DNA of 36,381 nt from Chloroflexota bacterium (lineage in GTDB: Bacteria > Chloroflexota > Anaerolineae > Caldilineales > Caldilineaceae), in assembly GCA_003577005.1 (NCBI GenBank), contig QEUW01000029.1, forward strand, positions 1-36,381. The letters are read 5' to 3'. Shown here in pieces: positions 22,921-31,034 of the stretch. Within the stretch, counting starts at the first letter, position 1. Each line of letters opens with the position of its first letter. Made by a program: the position numbers and the translations under genes. The notes below the pieces were generated by a model. That model saw only the letters and a list, made by a program, of their open reading frames with translations. It was not told the DNA's origin and made no database searches.

Positions 22921-25237
22921 CTCCTGCGCGCTGGGTTGCGGCCTGTGCTGTCAGCGCCTCGACCAGCCGCCGCCGGTTCAATGGTGCATGGCGGATGCGC
23001 ACACCAGTGGCATCGTAGATGGCGTTGGCAATGGCGGGTGCGGTCGGCACCAGCGGCGGTTCGCCGATTCCTTTGGCGCCGGTGGGGTTGGCCGCCAGAT
23101 CTGGCACATCGAGCGGTGTGTTGATCATAGTCGGGATATCTGCCGCAGTAGGCACCTTATATTCCTCCAGATTGGGGTTGAGGACGATGCCGCGGCCTTC
23201 ATCCACGATTCGTTCTTCGGTGAGCGCAAAGCCCAACCCCTGGGTGATGCCGCCGATCACCTGGCTCTCCACCATGATGGGGTTGATGACCCGGCCACAG
23301 TCGTGGGAGGCAACCACACGCACCACAGTCACTTCGCCGGTTTCGATATCCACCGCCACTTCAACACACTGGGCGCCAAAGGTGCGCACCGATTTGTCTT
23401 TGGGGTTTGGGCCGCGAGCGCCCTGGCCGATGATCATGTGGGGTGCGAGCCGACCCATCACCTCGGCTACAGTCACCTGGTTCTCCGGCTCACCTTCGAC
23501 CCAGATCACCCCGGCGCGCACGCGGAGCCGGTCGGGCTCCTCTTCGAGCACTTTGGCGGCTGCCTCGAACAACTGGCGTCTGGCATCGGCGGCGGCGGCC
23601 TGGATGGCCGGGCCGACAGTAGCTTGGGTGGCGCTGCCGGCGCTGGTGGGGGCATAGGGTCCCTGCGCCGTATCGCCCAGGTGGAGGCTGATGCAGTCCA
23701 TCGAGAGGCCCAATTCTTCGGCGGCTACCTGGGCCAACCCGGTGCGCGTGCCGGTGCCGATATCTTGGGCGCCGGTCACCACATCGGCTGTGCCGTCGCT
23801 GTTGAGCTTGACCCAGGCATAGCCCGGCGGATGGCCGGCGCCGCCCCAATCGTGCGCCGCCATGCCAATCCCGTAGCGCAGCGGTCCAACCGCTGGAGCG
23901 CGATGGTAGGTACGCCAGCCAAAGGTTTCGGCGGCGCGCTCATAGCAAAGACGCAAGCTGTCGGGTGAGCTATAGGGTTTTTCCTTTTTCTGGTCGTGTT
24001 CCGCATAATTGCGCAGCCGCAGGCCGATGGGGTCCATGTGAAGCGCGTGGGCCAGCTCATCGAGGGCCGATTCCAGGGCAAAGGCCGCCTCCACATGGCC
24101 CGGCGCCCGGAAAGCCACAGCCGGCCCGGCGTTGAGATAGACCCCGATCTGCTCGGTGCGCACATTGGGGCAGCGGTAGAGACGCTCGTAGGCGCCGCTC
24201 ACATTACTGGCCTCACCGCCCACCATGTAGGCGCCCACCGCAATCCTGATCTGGACATCGATGGCGGTCAAGGCGCCGTCCTGTTTGGCGCCGATGCGCA
24301 GGTGTTGGATGGTTGCGCCGCGATTGCCGGCGGCCAGATTCTCCCCTTCTCGGTCGAGCATGAGTTGCACCGGGCGTCCGGCCTGTTTGGAGAGCAGGGC
24401 GGCGATGACCGTCTGTTTCCAGGCCACCTGTTTGGCGCCAAAACCGCCCCCCATGTGTTGCTTGATGACGCGTACATGGTCCTCCGGCAGACCCAGCTTC
24501 TGCGCCACCTCTTCGCGCACCTCGAAGATACCCTGTGTCGATTCATAGAGGGTCAGCCGGTCACCCTCCCAGACAGCAGTGCAACCGTGGGGTTCCAGCG
24601 CGTTGTGGAGGGCGGTTTGTGTCGTATAGACTTCGTCGATGACCATATCGGCTGCCGCAAAACCGGCCTCGATGTCGCCGCGCTCGTAGACTTTTGGTTC
24701 GCCGGCGACGTTGCCATTTTTGTGAAGTGACGGCGCACCCGGCGCCAGTGCCGCCTCCATATCCAGTACAAACGGCAGAGGCTCGTATTCCACAGCAATC
24801 AGCCGCAGCGCATCTTCGGCGACCTCCTCGGATTCGGCGGCCACTGCGGCCACTTCGTCACCGGCAAAGCGGACCGTCCAGTCGAAAAGTTTGCTCTTCT
24901 CTTTGTACCAGTCGATCTCCGGCGCATTGAAAGCGCACAGCACGGCGTGGACGCCAGGCAGCGCCGCCGCCTTGGTCAGGTCGATGTGCAGGATACGGGC
25001 GTGTGGATGCGGGCTGCGCAAGATGCGCCCGTAGAGTTGGCCCGGCAGGCGGATGTCATAGGAATAGCGGGCGCGCCCGGTGACTTTTTCCGTACCCTCG
25101 AGCCGGGAATAGGGGTGGCCCACCACTGCCAGGTCCGCATCGGCGCTCCAGGCCGGCGGGCTATGGGGCGCTACCAGTTGAAGCTCTTCACTGTCGCTGG
25201 CGCCCTCGCGCAAAACTTCAACGTGCTGGAGCGGCAT
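22913..25237 (-). CDS. Molybdenum hydroxylase large subunit (xanthine dehydrogenase family)
   Basis: The protein has 774 residues. The N-terminal Ald_Xan_dh domain has EKVTGRARYSYDIRLPGQLY and RILRSPHPHARI. Molybdopterin-binding motifs are QHMGGGFGAK, then AFRAPGHVEAAFA and TGAQDIGTGTRT. The catalytic glutamate that activates the hydroxylated substrate is Glu726 in GAKGIGEPPLVP. No CO-dehydrogenase-type active-site loop (AYRCSFR) is seen, so this is not a CO oxidiser. The PaoB-like partner suggests an aldehyde- or purine-type substrate, but the product is not fixed by sequence. It overlaps the 2Fe-2S gene by 20 nt. No Tat signal is visible on the subunits, which implies a cytoplasmic enzyme. 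Confidence 0.9.
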   Translation of the reverse strand: MPLQHVEVLREGASDSEELQLVAPHSPPAWSADADLAVVGHPYSRLEGTEKVTGRARYSYDIRLPGQLYGRILRSPHPHARILHIDLTKAAALPGVHAVLCAFNAPEIDWYKEKSKLFDWTVRFAGDEVAAVAAESEEVAEDALRLIAVEYEPLPFVLDMEAALAPGAPSLHKNGNVAGEPKVYERGDIEAGFAAADMVIDEVYTTQTALHNALEPHGCTAVWEGDRLTLYESTQGIFEVREEVAQKLGLPEDHVRVIKQHMGGGFGAKQVAWKQTVIAALLSKQAGRPVQLMLDREGENLAAGNRGATIQHLRIGAKQDGALTAIDVQIRIAVGAYMVGGEASNVSGAYERLYRCPNVRTEQIGVYLNAGPAVAFRAPGHVEAAFALESALDELAHALHMDPIGLRLRNYAEHDQKKEKPYSSPDSLRLCYERAAETFGWRTYHRAPAVGPLRYGIGMAAHDWGGAGHPPGYAWVKLNSDGTADVVTGAQDIGTGTRTGLAQVAAEELGLSMDCISLHLGDTAQGPYAPTSAGSATQATVGPAIQAAAADARRQLFEAAAKVLEEEPDRLRVRAGVIWVEGEPENQVTVAEVMGRLAPHMIIGQGARGPNPKDKSVRTFGAQCVEVAVDIETGEVTVVRVVASHDCGRVINPIMVESQVIGGITQGLGFALTEERIVDEGRGIVLNPNLEEYKVPTAADIPTMINTPLDVPDLAANPTGAKGIGEPPLVPTAPAIANAIYDATGVRIRHAPLNRRRLVEALTAQAATQRAGGE

Positions 25238-25730
25238 CCGTTACCTCCTCTCGTTCGCCGTTTTGACCAGCCGCCAGCTGTCCTGCACGCAAGATGTTGC
25301 GATAGGCGCCGCAGCGGCAGAGGTTGCCGGTAACTGCCCGCAAGATCTGTTCATCTGACGGTTGCGGTGTCTCGTCGAGCAGCCCGCGCAGGCTCATGAT
25401 TTGACCCGCAGTGCAAAAGCCGCACTGGAAGGCGTCGGCGTCGATAAAAGCCTGTTGCACCGGGTCGAGCGCCGTGCCGTGTGCCAATCCTTCGATGGTT
25501 GTGATGGCGCGGCCATCGCAATCAACGGCCAGCAACAGACAGGCGTACATGGCGCGGCCATCGACAAGCACAGTGCATGCGCCACAGTCGCCCATGTCAC
25601 AAACCTTTTTGGCGCCGGTCAATTGCAGATCGTGGCGCAGCGCGTCGAGGAGCGTCCGCCGCGGTTCGAGCGCCAGGTCGTGGTCAACATCGTTAACAGT
25701 AAGGGTGACGAGCAGAGCAGGTGAGGCCAT
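25218..25730 (-). CDS. Molybdenum hydroxylase 2Fe-2S subunit
   Basis: The protein has 170 residues. The plant-type ferredoxin cluster is held by Cys44, Cys49, Cys52 and Cys64 (KVCDMGDCGACTV, then YAC). The second cluster, near the molybdenum site, uses Cys103, Cys106, Cys138 and Cys140 (QCGFCTAGQ, NLCRCGAYRN). All eight ligands are present. It passes electrons between the molybdenum centre and the FAD subunit. AAGGTG lies just upstream of ATG 25730. It is the first gene of a minus-strand operon, ordered 2Fe-2S, Mo, FAD, with overlapping reading frames. Unlike E. coli PaoA it lacks a long Tat leader. Confidence 0.9.
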   Translation of the reverse strand: MASPALLVTLTVNDVDHDLALEPRRTLLDALRHDLQLTGAKKVCDMGDCGACTVLVDGRAMYACLLLAVDCDGRAITTIEGLAHGTALDPVQQAFIDADAFQCGFCTAGQIMSLRGLLDETPQPSDEQILRAVTGNLCRCGAYRNILRAGQLAAGQNGEREEVTDAAPAR

Positions 25731-26000
25731 AGGAACACCTTTCGATCAGGAGAATTGAGTTGCCGTCTCAGCCGATCTAAGGGGCTCTCTCGCTATTCTT
25801 CTGGAACACTACTTCCAGTAGACAGGGAGGATGTAACCAAAATGTATCTTGAGGCGTGTCTGGTTATAGAGGCAGACATCAAGTAGCAGCGAATCTATCT
25901 ACCCATCAAGTGTTGGGAACGAACAGGGGAGATGGGGCGTCAGTGTTTCAGGTGAACTGTTGTTGCCAACTGGCGTAGAAGGACGAGTCCAATAAGTATC
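25731..26000. other. Intergenic region between divergent genes
   Basis: The 270 nt separate the divergent molybdenum hydroxylase operon and the SpoIID-like gene, so promoters for both should lie here. I see a small hairpin CTGGAACACTACTTCCAG (25801-25818), but no promoter pair of good quality on either strand and no convincing gene. Confidence 0.4.
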
Positions 26001-28382
26001 ATGCAGAAAAATTGTTTACGACGGCGCCACACAGGCGCCGTGATCGGTGTTGCAGCCGGATTGCTGGCGCTATTGCTGGCCTTGTTCGACAACCGACCGC
26101 CGGCCCACGCTGCCGAGGATGCCGCAACCAGGGTCGCTGCACAGGAATCTGTCGCCATGAGCCAGACCGGGGCTGCGGGTCTCTTGCAGATCAACGGCCA
26201 TCTGCTCCTCGACCAGCCGGGGGCGCACCTCGGCCCGCCACAGTTTAGCCCCGATGAAAACATGGTGGCCGTAGTTGCCGTCCCCGCCGGAACCGAGACC
26301 GATTACCTGGCGCGTGTGCATCTCTTTGAGACGGCCAGCGGTCGCCGTCTCGGTGACTGGCCTGGCCACTCGCCAAGTTGGACGGCCGCCGCTGTGCTTT
26401 CGTGGCGCGCCGGCAGCGATCTGCTCGAATATGACATCGATCGCGGGCAGTTGGTGCGCAGCGCCGCCAATGAACCGGTCGAAAATGACCCCGCGCTGGC
26501 AGCCGGACTTGACATTGTGGCCGCTACTGTCTACCCGCAAACTATTCGTGTCGTTCATCACGCGAGCAACGGCTGTCGCAATGTGCCCGCCGGCCAGGTG
26601 GATGTGATCCCGTTCGAGGAGTATGTGGCACGCGTGGTGCCGGCCGAGGCGCCCGCTTTTTGGGAATTCGATGCGCTGGCCGCCCAGGCCGTCGCCGCCC
26701 GTACCTATGCCTGGCGCCAGATCCTGGTTGGGCGGCCCATCTACGATGTCACGGACTGGGCCAACTTTCAGGTCATGTGTGACGCCCGCTATCCCAGTAC
26801 CGATGTCGCCACCGTCGCCACCGCCGGCGTCTACCTGAGCGAGATAGGAGACGCGCATCAACTACCGATCCTCGCCATGTACAGCGCCGAAAACGGTCAC
26901 CCGACGCTCACCAATCCGAATGCGAACTATCTACGTGCGGTGCCCGACCTGTTTGGTTTGGGCCGGGAGCGTTTTGGTCACGGCTATGGGATGAGCCAGT
27001 GGGGCGCCCAACGCCGCGCCCGCGCCGGGCAGAATTACCGGCAGATCCTGGGCCACTATTACAGCGGGGTGAACCTGCAAAATGCGCAGACGCTCACCGC
27101 ATCGTTGAGCGCGCTGATCGCACCTACAGCCGGCGATTGGCTCACCACAAACGCCATGCGTTGGCAGGCACTGGCTCCGGCGCTGGCAAACGCTATCTCT
27201 GTCGAGCTAACAAGCACAGGCAGTGTGATCTCCCCTACGATCCTTCCAGGCGCCAGGGGCATCTGGCGTTCGCCGCTTCCTTTGACCGATGGTGTGTCGC
27301 TTACGGCGCACCTGTGGGTGGACGGCGTGCAAACAGATAAAATCACGTTGACCGTGGATACATCCTCCCCCTTGACACCCATAATCTCCGCCCCGGCTGT
27401 CGTCACAGCGTCTCATCTGCCCTTAACGATCACAGCGGCGGCTGGCGAACGGGTTGGCTTTCACGGCGGTTGGGTCTGGCAGGGCGAGACGCTCTTTCAC
27501 ACGGCCAACAGCGGTGCGCTGGCCGTCGATCTGGCCGCGGCTGACGGCCTAGCCTGGCTGGCGCAGAGCGGCGTCCATCAGGCAGGGGTCTGGTACGGGC
27601 CGTACACTACGGTTCTGGCGGCTGGCTACAGCTACCGCGCCCTGTTCTGGCTGCGCGCCGGCATCCTGCCCGCCGGCGAAGACGAAGCGGTCCAGCCGGC
27701 CACGCCGCTTGCGCGCCTGGATGTGACCGACCGGGGCGGGGAGGTACAACTTGGTCTGCGTGATGTCTGGGCTAGTGATTTTGCCAGCGCCGCCTACCAG
27801 CCCGTGGCCGTGGATTTTCACATCTTCGCCGAGCCAGAAGGGCTGGAATTTCGCATCGCCTGGCGCGGGACGGTCGACCTGGCGCTGGACCGGGTCGAAA
27901 TCTGGACCTTGCCGGATGAACGCTGGCAGGATGGGCAGCCGGTCCTGTGGGCGCTGTCTGCCACTGCGGGTGAACAACGCGCCGCTGTGGCGGCGTTTGA
28001 CCGCGCTGGCAATGTCAGCCCTGCTACCATCGTCACCACGGTGGTGGATCTGGCGCCGCCAACCGTGACGCTGACCCAGACCGAGGTCACCACCGGTGTG
28101 GTTGAATGGTCATGGCTGGCGCAGGATGATGCAACCGGCGTCGCCGCGGTGGAAGTCGAAGTGCGCACGGAAGACGATTGGGCGCCTCATATCAATTCAC
28201 CTTTTGCCGCTGAGGGAAGTCTGAGCTTTGCCGTGGAGGAAGAGGGGGTCTTGTACGCACGTCTGCGCGCCCGCGATGGTGTAGGTCGTGTGAGTGCATG
28301 GCAGGAACGCCCCTTAGTTGCGGGAGCCCATGAACTCTTTTTACCCCTTGTAAAACAAGAGTTAGCAGGATTGGAGGATTGA
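26001..28382 (+). CDS. Secreted SpoIID/LytB-domain protein with C-terminal beta domains
   Basis: The protein has 793 residues. A signal peptide (about 10-38, VIGVAAGLLALLLALF, ending in AHA) sends it out of the cell. Residues about 60-160 contain WD40/beta-propeller-like strands. The SpoIID domain spans about 195-358: PFEEYVARVVPAEAPAFWEF, then DALAAQAVAARTYAWRQ, and the conserved GHGYGMSQWGAQ followed by YRQILGHYYSGV. SpoIID is a lytic transglycosylase acting on denuded peptidoglycan in sporulating Firmicutes; LytB-like relatives modify amidase activity. Its presence without sporulation genes points to a general wall-remodelling role. The rest (about 450-793) looks like Ig/Fn3-type beta domains that may bind the surface. 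AAGGACG is the SD. Confidence 0.85.
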   Translation: MQKNCLRRRHTGAVIGVAAGLLALLLALFDNRPPAHAAEDAATRVAAQESVAMSQTGAAGLLQINGHLLLDQPGAHLGPPQFSPDENMVAVVAVPAGTETDYLARVHLFETASGRRLGDWPGHSPSWTAAAVLSWRAGSDLLEYDIDRGQLVRSAANEPVENDPALAAGLDIVAATVYPQTIRVVHHASNGCRNVPAGQVDVIPFEEYVARVVPAEAPAFWEFDALAAQAVAARTYAWRQILVGRPIYDVTDWANFQVMCDARYPSTDVATVATAGVYLSEIGDAHQLPILAMYSAENGHPTLTNPNANYLRAVPDLFGLGRERFGHGYGMSQWGAQRRARAGQNYRQILGHYYSGVNLQNAQTLTASLSALIAPTAGDWLTTNAMRWQALAPALANAISVELTSTGSVISPTILPGARGIWRSPLPLTDGVSLTAHLWVDGVQTDKITLTVDTSSPLTPIISAPAVVTASHLPLTITAAAGERVGFHGGWVWQGETLFHTANSGALAVDLAAADGLAWLAQSGVHQAGVWYGPYTTVLAAGYSYRALFWLRAGILPAGEDEAVQPATPLARLDVTDRGGEVQLGLRDVWASDFASAAYQPVAVDFHIFAEPEGLEFRIAWRGTVDLALDRVEIWTLPDERWQDGQPVLWALSATAGEQRAAVAAFDRAGNVSPATIVTTVVDLAPPTVTLTQTEVTTGVVEWSWLAQDDATGVAAVEVEVRTEDDWAPHINSPFAAEGSLSFAVEEEGVLYARLRARDGVGRVSAWQERPLVAGAHELFLPLVKQELAGLED

Positions 28383-28447
28383 TTCCGTCAGCATCTGCTG
28401 CGTACACAGACGCAGTTAAACGCTCCTCAAACCTGCTAATTCTTGTT
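28354..28447. terminator. Palindrome between convergent SpoIID-like and transglutaminase genes
   Basis: Arms about 28354-28376 and 28423-28447 are inverted copies (AACAAGAGTTAGCAGG against CCTGCTAATTCTTGTT) with a few differences. The left arm overlaps the last codons of the SpoIID-like gene. It lies between two convergent genes, where a bidirectional terminator is expected. Confidence 0.55.
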
Positions 28448-28456
28448 CTTGTTGAG

Positions 28457-30868
28457 CTACTCCTGGTTCAACCCGAATGGATTGCGCCGTCTGCGCTGTA
28501 CAGGGACCAACTTGCGTCCCCAGGCGCGCCAGAGCAGGGGCTGCAACTTCTGCCAGGCATCTACCAGACGGGTGGCGGTTGGAGACGGGGCGCTGCTCAC
28601 CGCGCTCACTTCAGTGGCGGATTGGGGACTGAAGCGGTAGCGCACGTAGGTCTCTGTGATCTCACTGATAAAAGGTTGACCTTCCGGCAGGGCGCGGCCA
28701 AAGGTGCGCGCCTGTTCGTACGGTGTCTGGCTGGCATGAAAGCGCAGCCCAAGCCGTTCGGCCCACCGTTGCAGCCGCTCGTAGAGAATGGGGGGCAGTT
28801 CAGGCGTAAAAGCCAGTGGACCAAAGAACTGGGTACGCCGCAGACCAACCACACCCAACACCAACAGAATGGGGGTCAAGAGCGCCCACAGCCACCAGCG
28901 CGAAGTGTTCGTTTGTTGGGTCATGCTGGCGCCCGCCATCTGCTCCATCCAGTTGTCCTGCATTTCGTTCATAAAGGGATCGCCGGTCTCCATTGGGCCC
29001 GGCGCACTGGGTGTGATGGAGCCGTCAAGCTGGCCGGCAGCGTTTTCGTCAGTTCCCTCTGGCCGATTCAACGGGCTTTCGCCGGCGGTTGGCTCGAACT
29101 CGATCCAGCCAAAGTTGGGGAAAAAGACCTCTACCCAGGTGTGGGCGTCGGCATCGGTCACATAATAGTAGCCGGTCTCTTCATCAAAATAGCCTTCGGC
29201 ATAGCCGCTGGCCGTGCGCGCCGGGATGCCCAGGTAGCGTAACATGACAGCCATAGCCGTTGCATAGTAGTCACAATAGCCGCGTCGCAACTCATACAAG
29301 AAGTACTCCACCGGGTCCCGATCCGGCGGCGGTGCGGGGATAGCATCATCATAGGGATAGGTGCGCAGGAAGGTCTCCACCGCCTTGGCTTTGGCGTAGG
29401 GGGTCTCTAGCCCTGCCGTAACGCTGATGGCTGTTTGTGCGACGAGCGGCGAAAATTCCTCCGGCAATTGCAGATAGTGGTCGAGGATCGCCTGCGGGTA
29501 TGCAGTACCGGCGCCTTCGAGTGCCCGTTGCGTCACCTGGGTAAAGTGGCTGACAACGGTGTAGCTGTCACCCGGTTCGAGCGTTTGTTCGGCGCGGGCA
29601 AGGGTGACTTCGTACCCTGCCGGCACCGGCTGGCTCAGGTCCATCGGGGCGGCGGTGAGTGCGGCGGCCGGTGAAGGTTCCCCAACCGCCTCGATCGCTA
29701 CGCTGACCTGGCGGATGTCGGGCGCGGCGACGATGACATTGCCCATGGGCGCCAACAGGGTGAGCGTTTGGGTGACCGGCCTTCGTAATTCCCAACTAGG
29801 AACAGGCAGCATCATGCTGGCGCTAAAGCGCTCATCGTCTTCATGCGTGTTGCGCCACTGCCGGCCATCAAAGGTGTCATAGACGACCGCTCGCCAGTAG
29901 CGACCGACCGGCGTGTTGACCGTAAAGACCGGCGTATTCTCCACCATACGCTCGCCGCCGAGCGAAAGCGATTTGCCAAAGGTCGTTTCGCTGCTGCGCG
30001 GCTGCCGGTTCAACCCGCCGTAGAGTTCGCTCACCTGCTGGTTTGTCTGTTCGTAGAACTGGTTGATCGGGTCCAACACGCTGCGCACAACGCCACTCCG
30101 CCCCAGGCCCGGCGCCAGCCAGGCCATACAGAGCACCATCACGCTGTAATAGAAGCCGTTGCGCAAGAAGTCGAGCGCAATATCCTGGTTGAAGTAGACC
30201 TGATGCTCGCGCCAGCGCAACTGTTGCTCGGCGAGATTCGTGCGCACCAGGAAGATCAGCGCCAGCAGGGAAAAGACCACCAAGAAACCGACGACCGAAC
30301 GGGGCGCATAATAGGTGTTGATCAACAGCACAACCCCTGCCGGCACAATCGCGCGCCAGGTGTAGCCATAGCGAAAGATCGCCCAAACGCCCAGATAGGT
30401 GAGCCACCAGACCAGAAAAGCGATCTCAAAGATAAAGACATAATTGTCATTGCTTGCCGAGCTGTTGAGCGCTGCATCGACCCAATTGAGCAACTTCCAC
30501 AACACAAAATAGACTTTGGCCTGTAATTCGGGGATGCCAAAATCGAGAAACGATTCGATTTCTCTGGCCGAGACCAACCCCGCCATGAGATAAAGGATCC
30601 ACGCCAGACCGGTGAACATGCTGTGCGAGAGGGCGAAGAAGCCATCAAAACGGCTGTACGACATGAAAATGCCCAAAAGCGTGGCGCCGACGGTGACCGG
30701 AATCAGCAAGGCCATATTTGGCACATGGCCGGCAGCATCGAGCGATGCCGCCACTGTCAGATAGAGCAGTGTGGCCAGGATGCCGGTAAAGAGCGCGCCG
30801 TCTTGAAAGTAGACGTTATCGCGGTAGCGAGGTAGATGGGTCGGGCGGGAAAGGGTTGTGGTTGCCAT
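28457..30868 (-). CDS. TgpA-like membrane transglutaminase (DUF3488/DUF4129)
   Basis: The protein has 803 residues from ATG 30868. A longer in-frame ATG at 30946 lies in the terminal repeat of a mobile element and was rejected. About six membrane helices fill residues 25-260. An extracytoplasmic transglutaminase-like domain follows, with Cys532 (RRGYCDYYATAMAVMLRYLG, then IPARTASGYAEG) and His576 (TDADAHTWVEVFFPNFGW). The third catalytic residue, usually Asp in FDPT, is Glu592 (FEPT), a common variant. Another membrane helix (WWLWALLTPILLVLGVVGL) and a DUF4129-like tail end it. TgpA proteins are essential in some bacteria and may process surface proteins or peptidoglycan. The usual MoxR and DUF58 neighbours are absent. 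A TACAAT box close to the start might give a leaderless mRNA. Confidence 0.87.
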   Translation of the reverse strand: MATTTLSRPTHLPRYRDNVYFQDGALFTGILATLLYLTVAASLDAAGHVPNMALLIPVTVGATLLGIFMSYSRFDGFFALSHSMFTGLAWILYLMAGLVSAREIESFLDFGIPELQAKVYFVLWKLLNWVDAALNSSASNDNYVFIFEIAFLVWWLTYLGVWAIFRYGYTWRAIVPAGVVLLINTYYAPRSVVGFLVVFSLLALIFLVRTNLAEQQLRWREHQVYFNQDIALDFLRNGFYYSVMVLCMAWLAPGLGRSGVVRSVLDPINQFYEQTNQQVSELYGGLNRQPRSSETTFGKSLSLGGERMVENTPVFTVNTPVGRYWRAVVYDTFDGRQWRNTHEDDERFSASMMLPVPSWELRRPVTQTLTLLAPMGNVIVAAPDIRQVSVAIEAVGEPSPAAALTAAPMDLSQPVPAGYEVTLARAEQTLEPGDSYTVVSHFTQVTQRALEGAGTAYPQAILDHYLQLPEEFSPLVAQTAISVTAGLETPYAKAKAVETFLRTYPYDDAIPAPPPDRDPVEYFLYELRRGYCDYYATAMAVMLRYLGIPARTASGYAEGYFDEETGYYYVTDADAHTWVEVFFPNFGWIEFEPTAGESPLNRPEGTDENAAGQLDGSITPSAPGPMETGDPFMNEMQDNWMEQMAGASMTQQTNTSRWWLWALLTPILLVLGVVGLRRTQFFGPLAFTPELPPILYERLQRWAERLGLRFHASQTPYEQARTFGRALPEGQPFISEITETYVRYRFSPQSATEVSAVSSAPSPTATRLVDAWQKLQPLLWRAWGRKLVPVQRRRRNPFGLNQE

Positions 30869-30932
30869 AGCGATATTGTAATCCAAACAACAAAAAACTA
30901 CACCTTCAACTGCGGTGCGGTAAGGCAAGCCA

Positions 30933-31023
30933 GATTCTGTTGACATTTCGATTCAAGCCAGAGGTGCAACGCACTTTTCAAGTGCATCGCACCTGAGTAA
31001 ATTCGCCAAATGCCAACAGAACC
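30933..31023. mobile_element. MITE-like element, copy 1 (shorter)
   Basis: Terminal inverted repeats of 16 bp, GATTCTGTTGACATTT (30933-30948) and AAATGCCAACAGAACC (31008-31023), differ at two positions. Between them, AGGTGCAACGCACTT (30962-30976) and AAGTGCATCGCACCT (30980-30994) form a near-perfect palindrome with a 3-nt loop. The flanks GGCAAG...CCAG and TGGC...CTTGCC extend the inverted symmetry. No coding capacity. The same modules occur in copy 2 at 33741-33906. The ends resemble in style the GGTTCTGTTG ends of IS6-family elements, but the match is partial. Confidence 0.7.
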
Positions 31024-31034
31024 TGGCATCTTGC

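Noticed and set aside
22913..25237. Large subunit as a CO dehydrogenase (CoxL)
   Set aside because: The AYRCSFR loop of form I CoxL is not present; only the general xanthine dehydrogenase family motifs are seen.
30869..30946. ATG 30946 as start of the TgpA-like protein
   Set aside because: The codon lies in the terminal repeat of the MITE-like element, and the extra 26 residues are not like the family; ATG 30868 starts the basic N-terminus before the first helix.
30933..31023. CRISPR array formed by the short palindromes
   Set aside because: Only two distant copies with no regular spacers; the layout is that of a MITE-like element.
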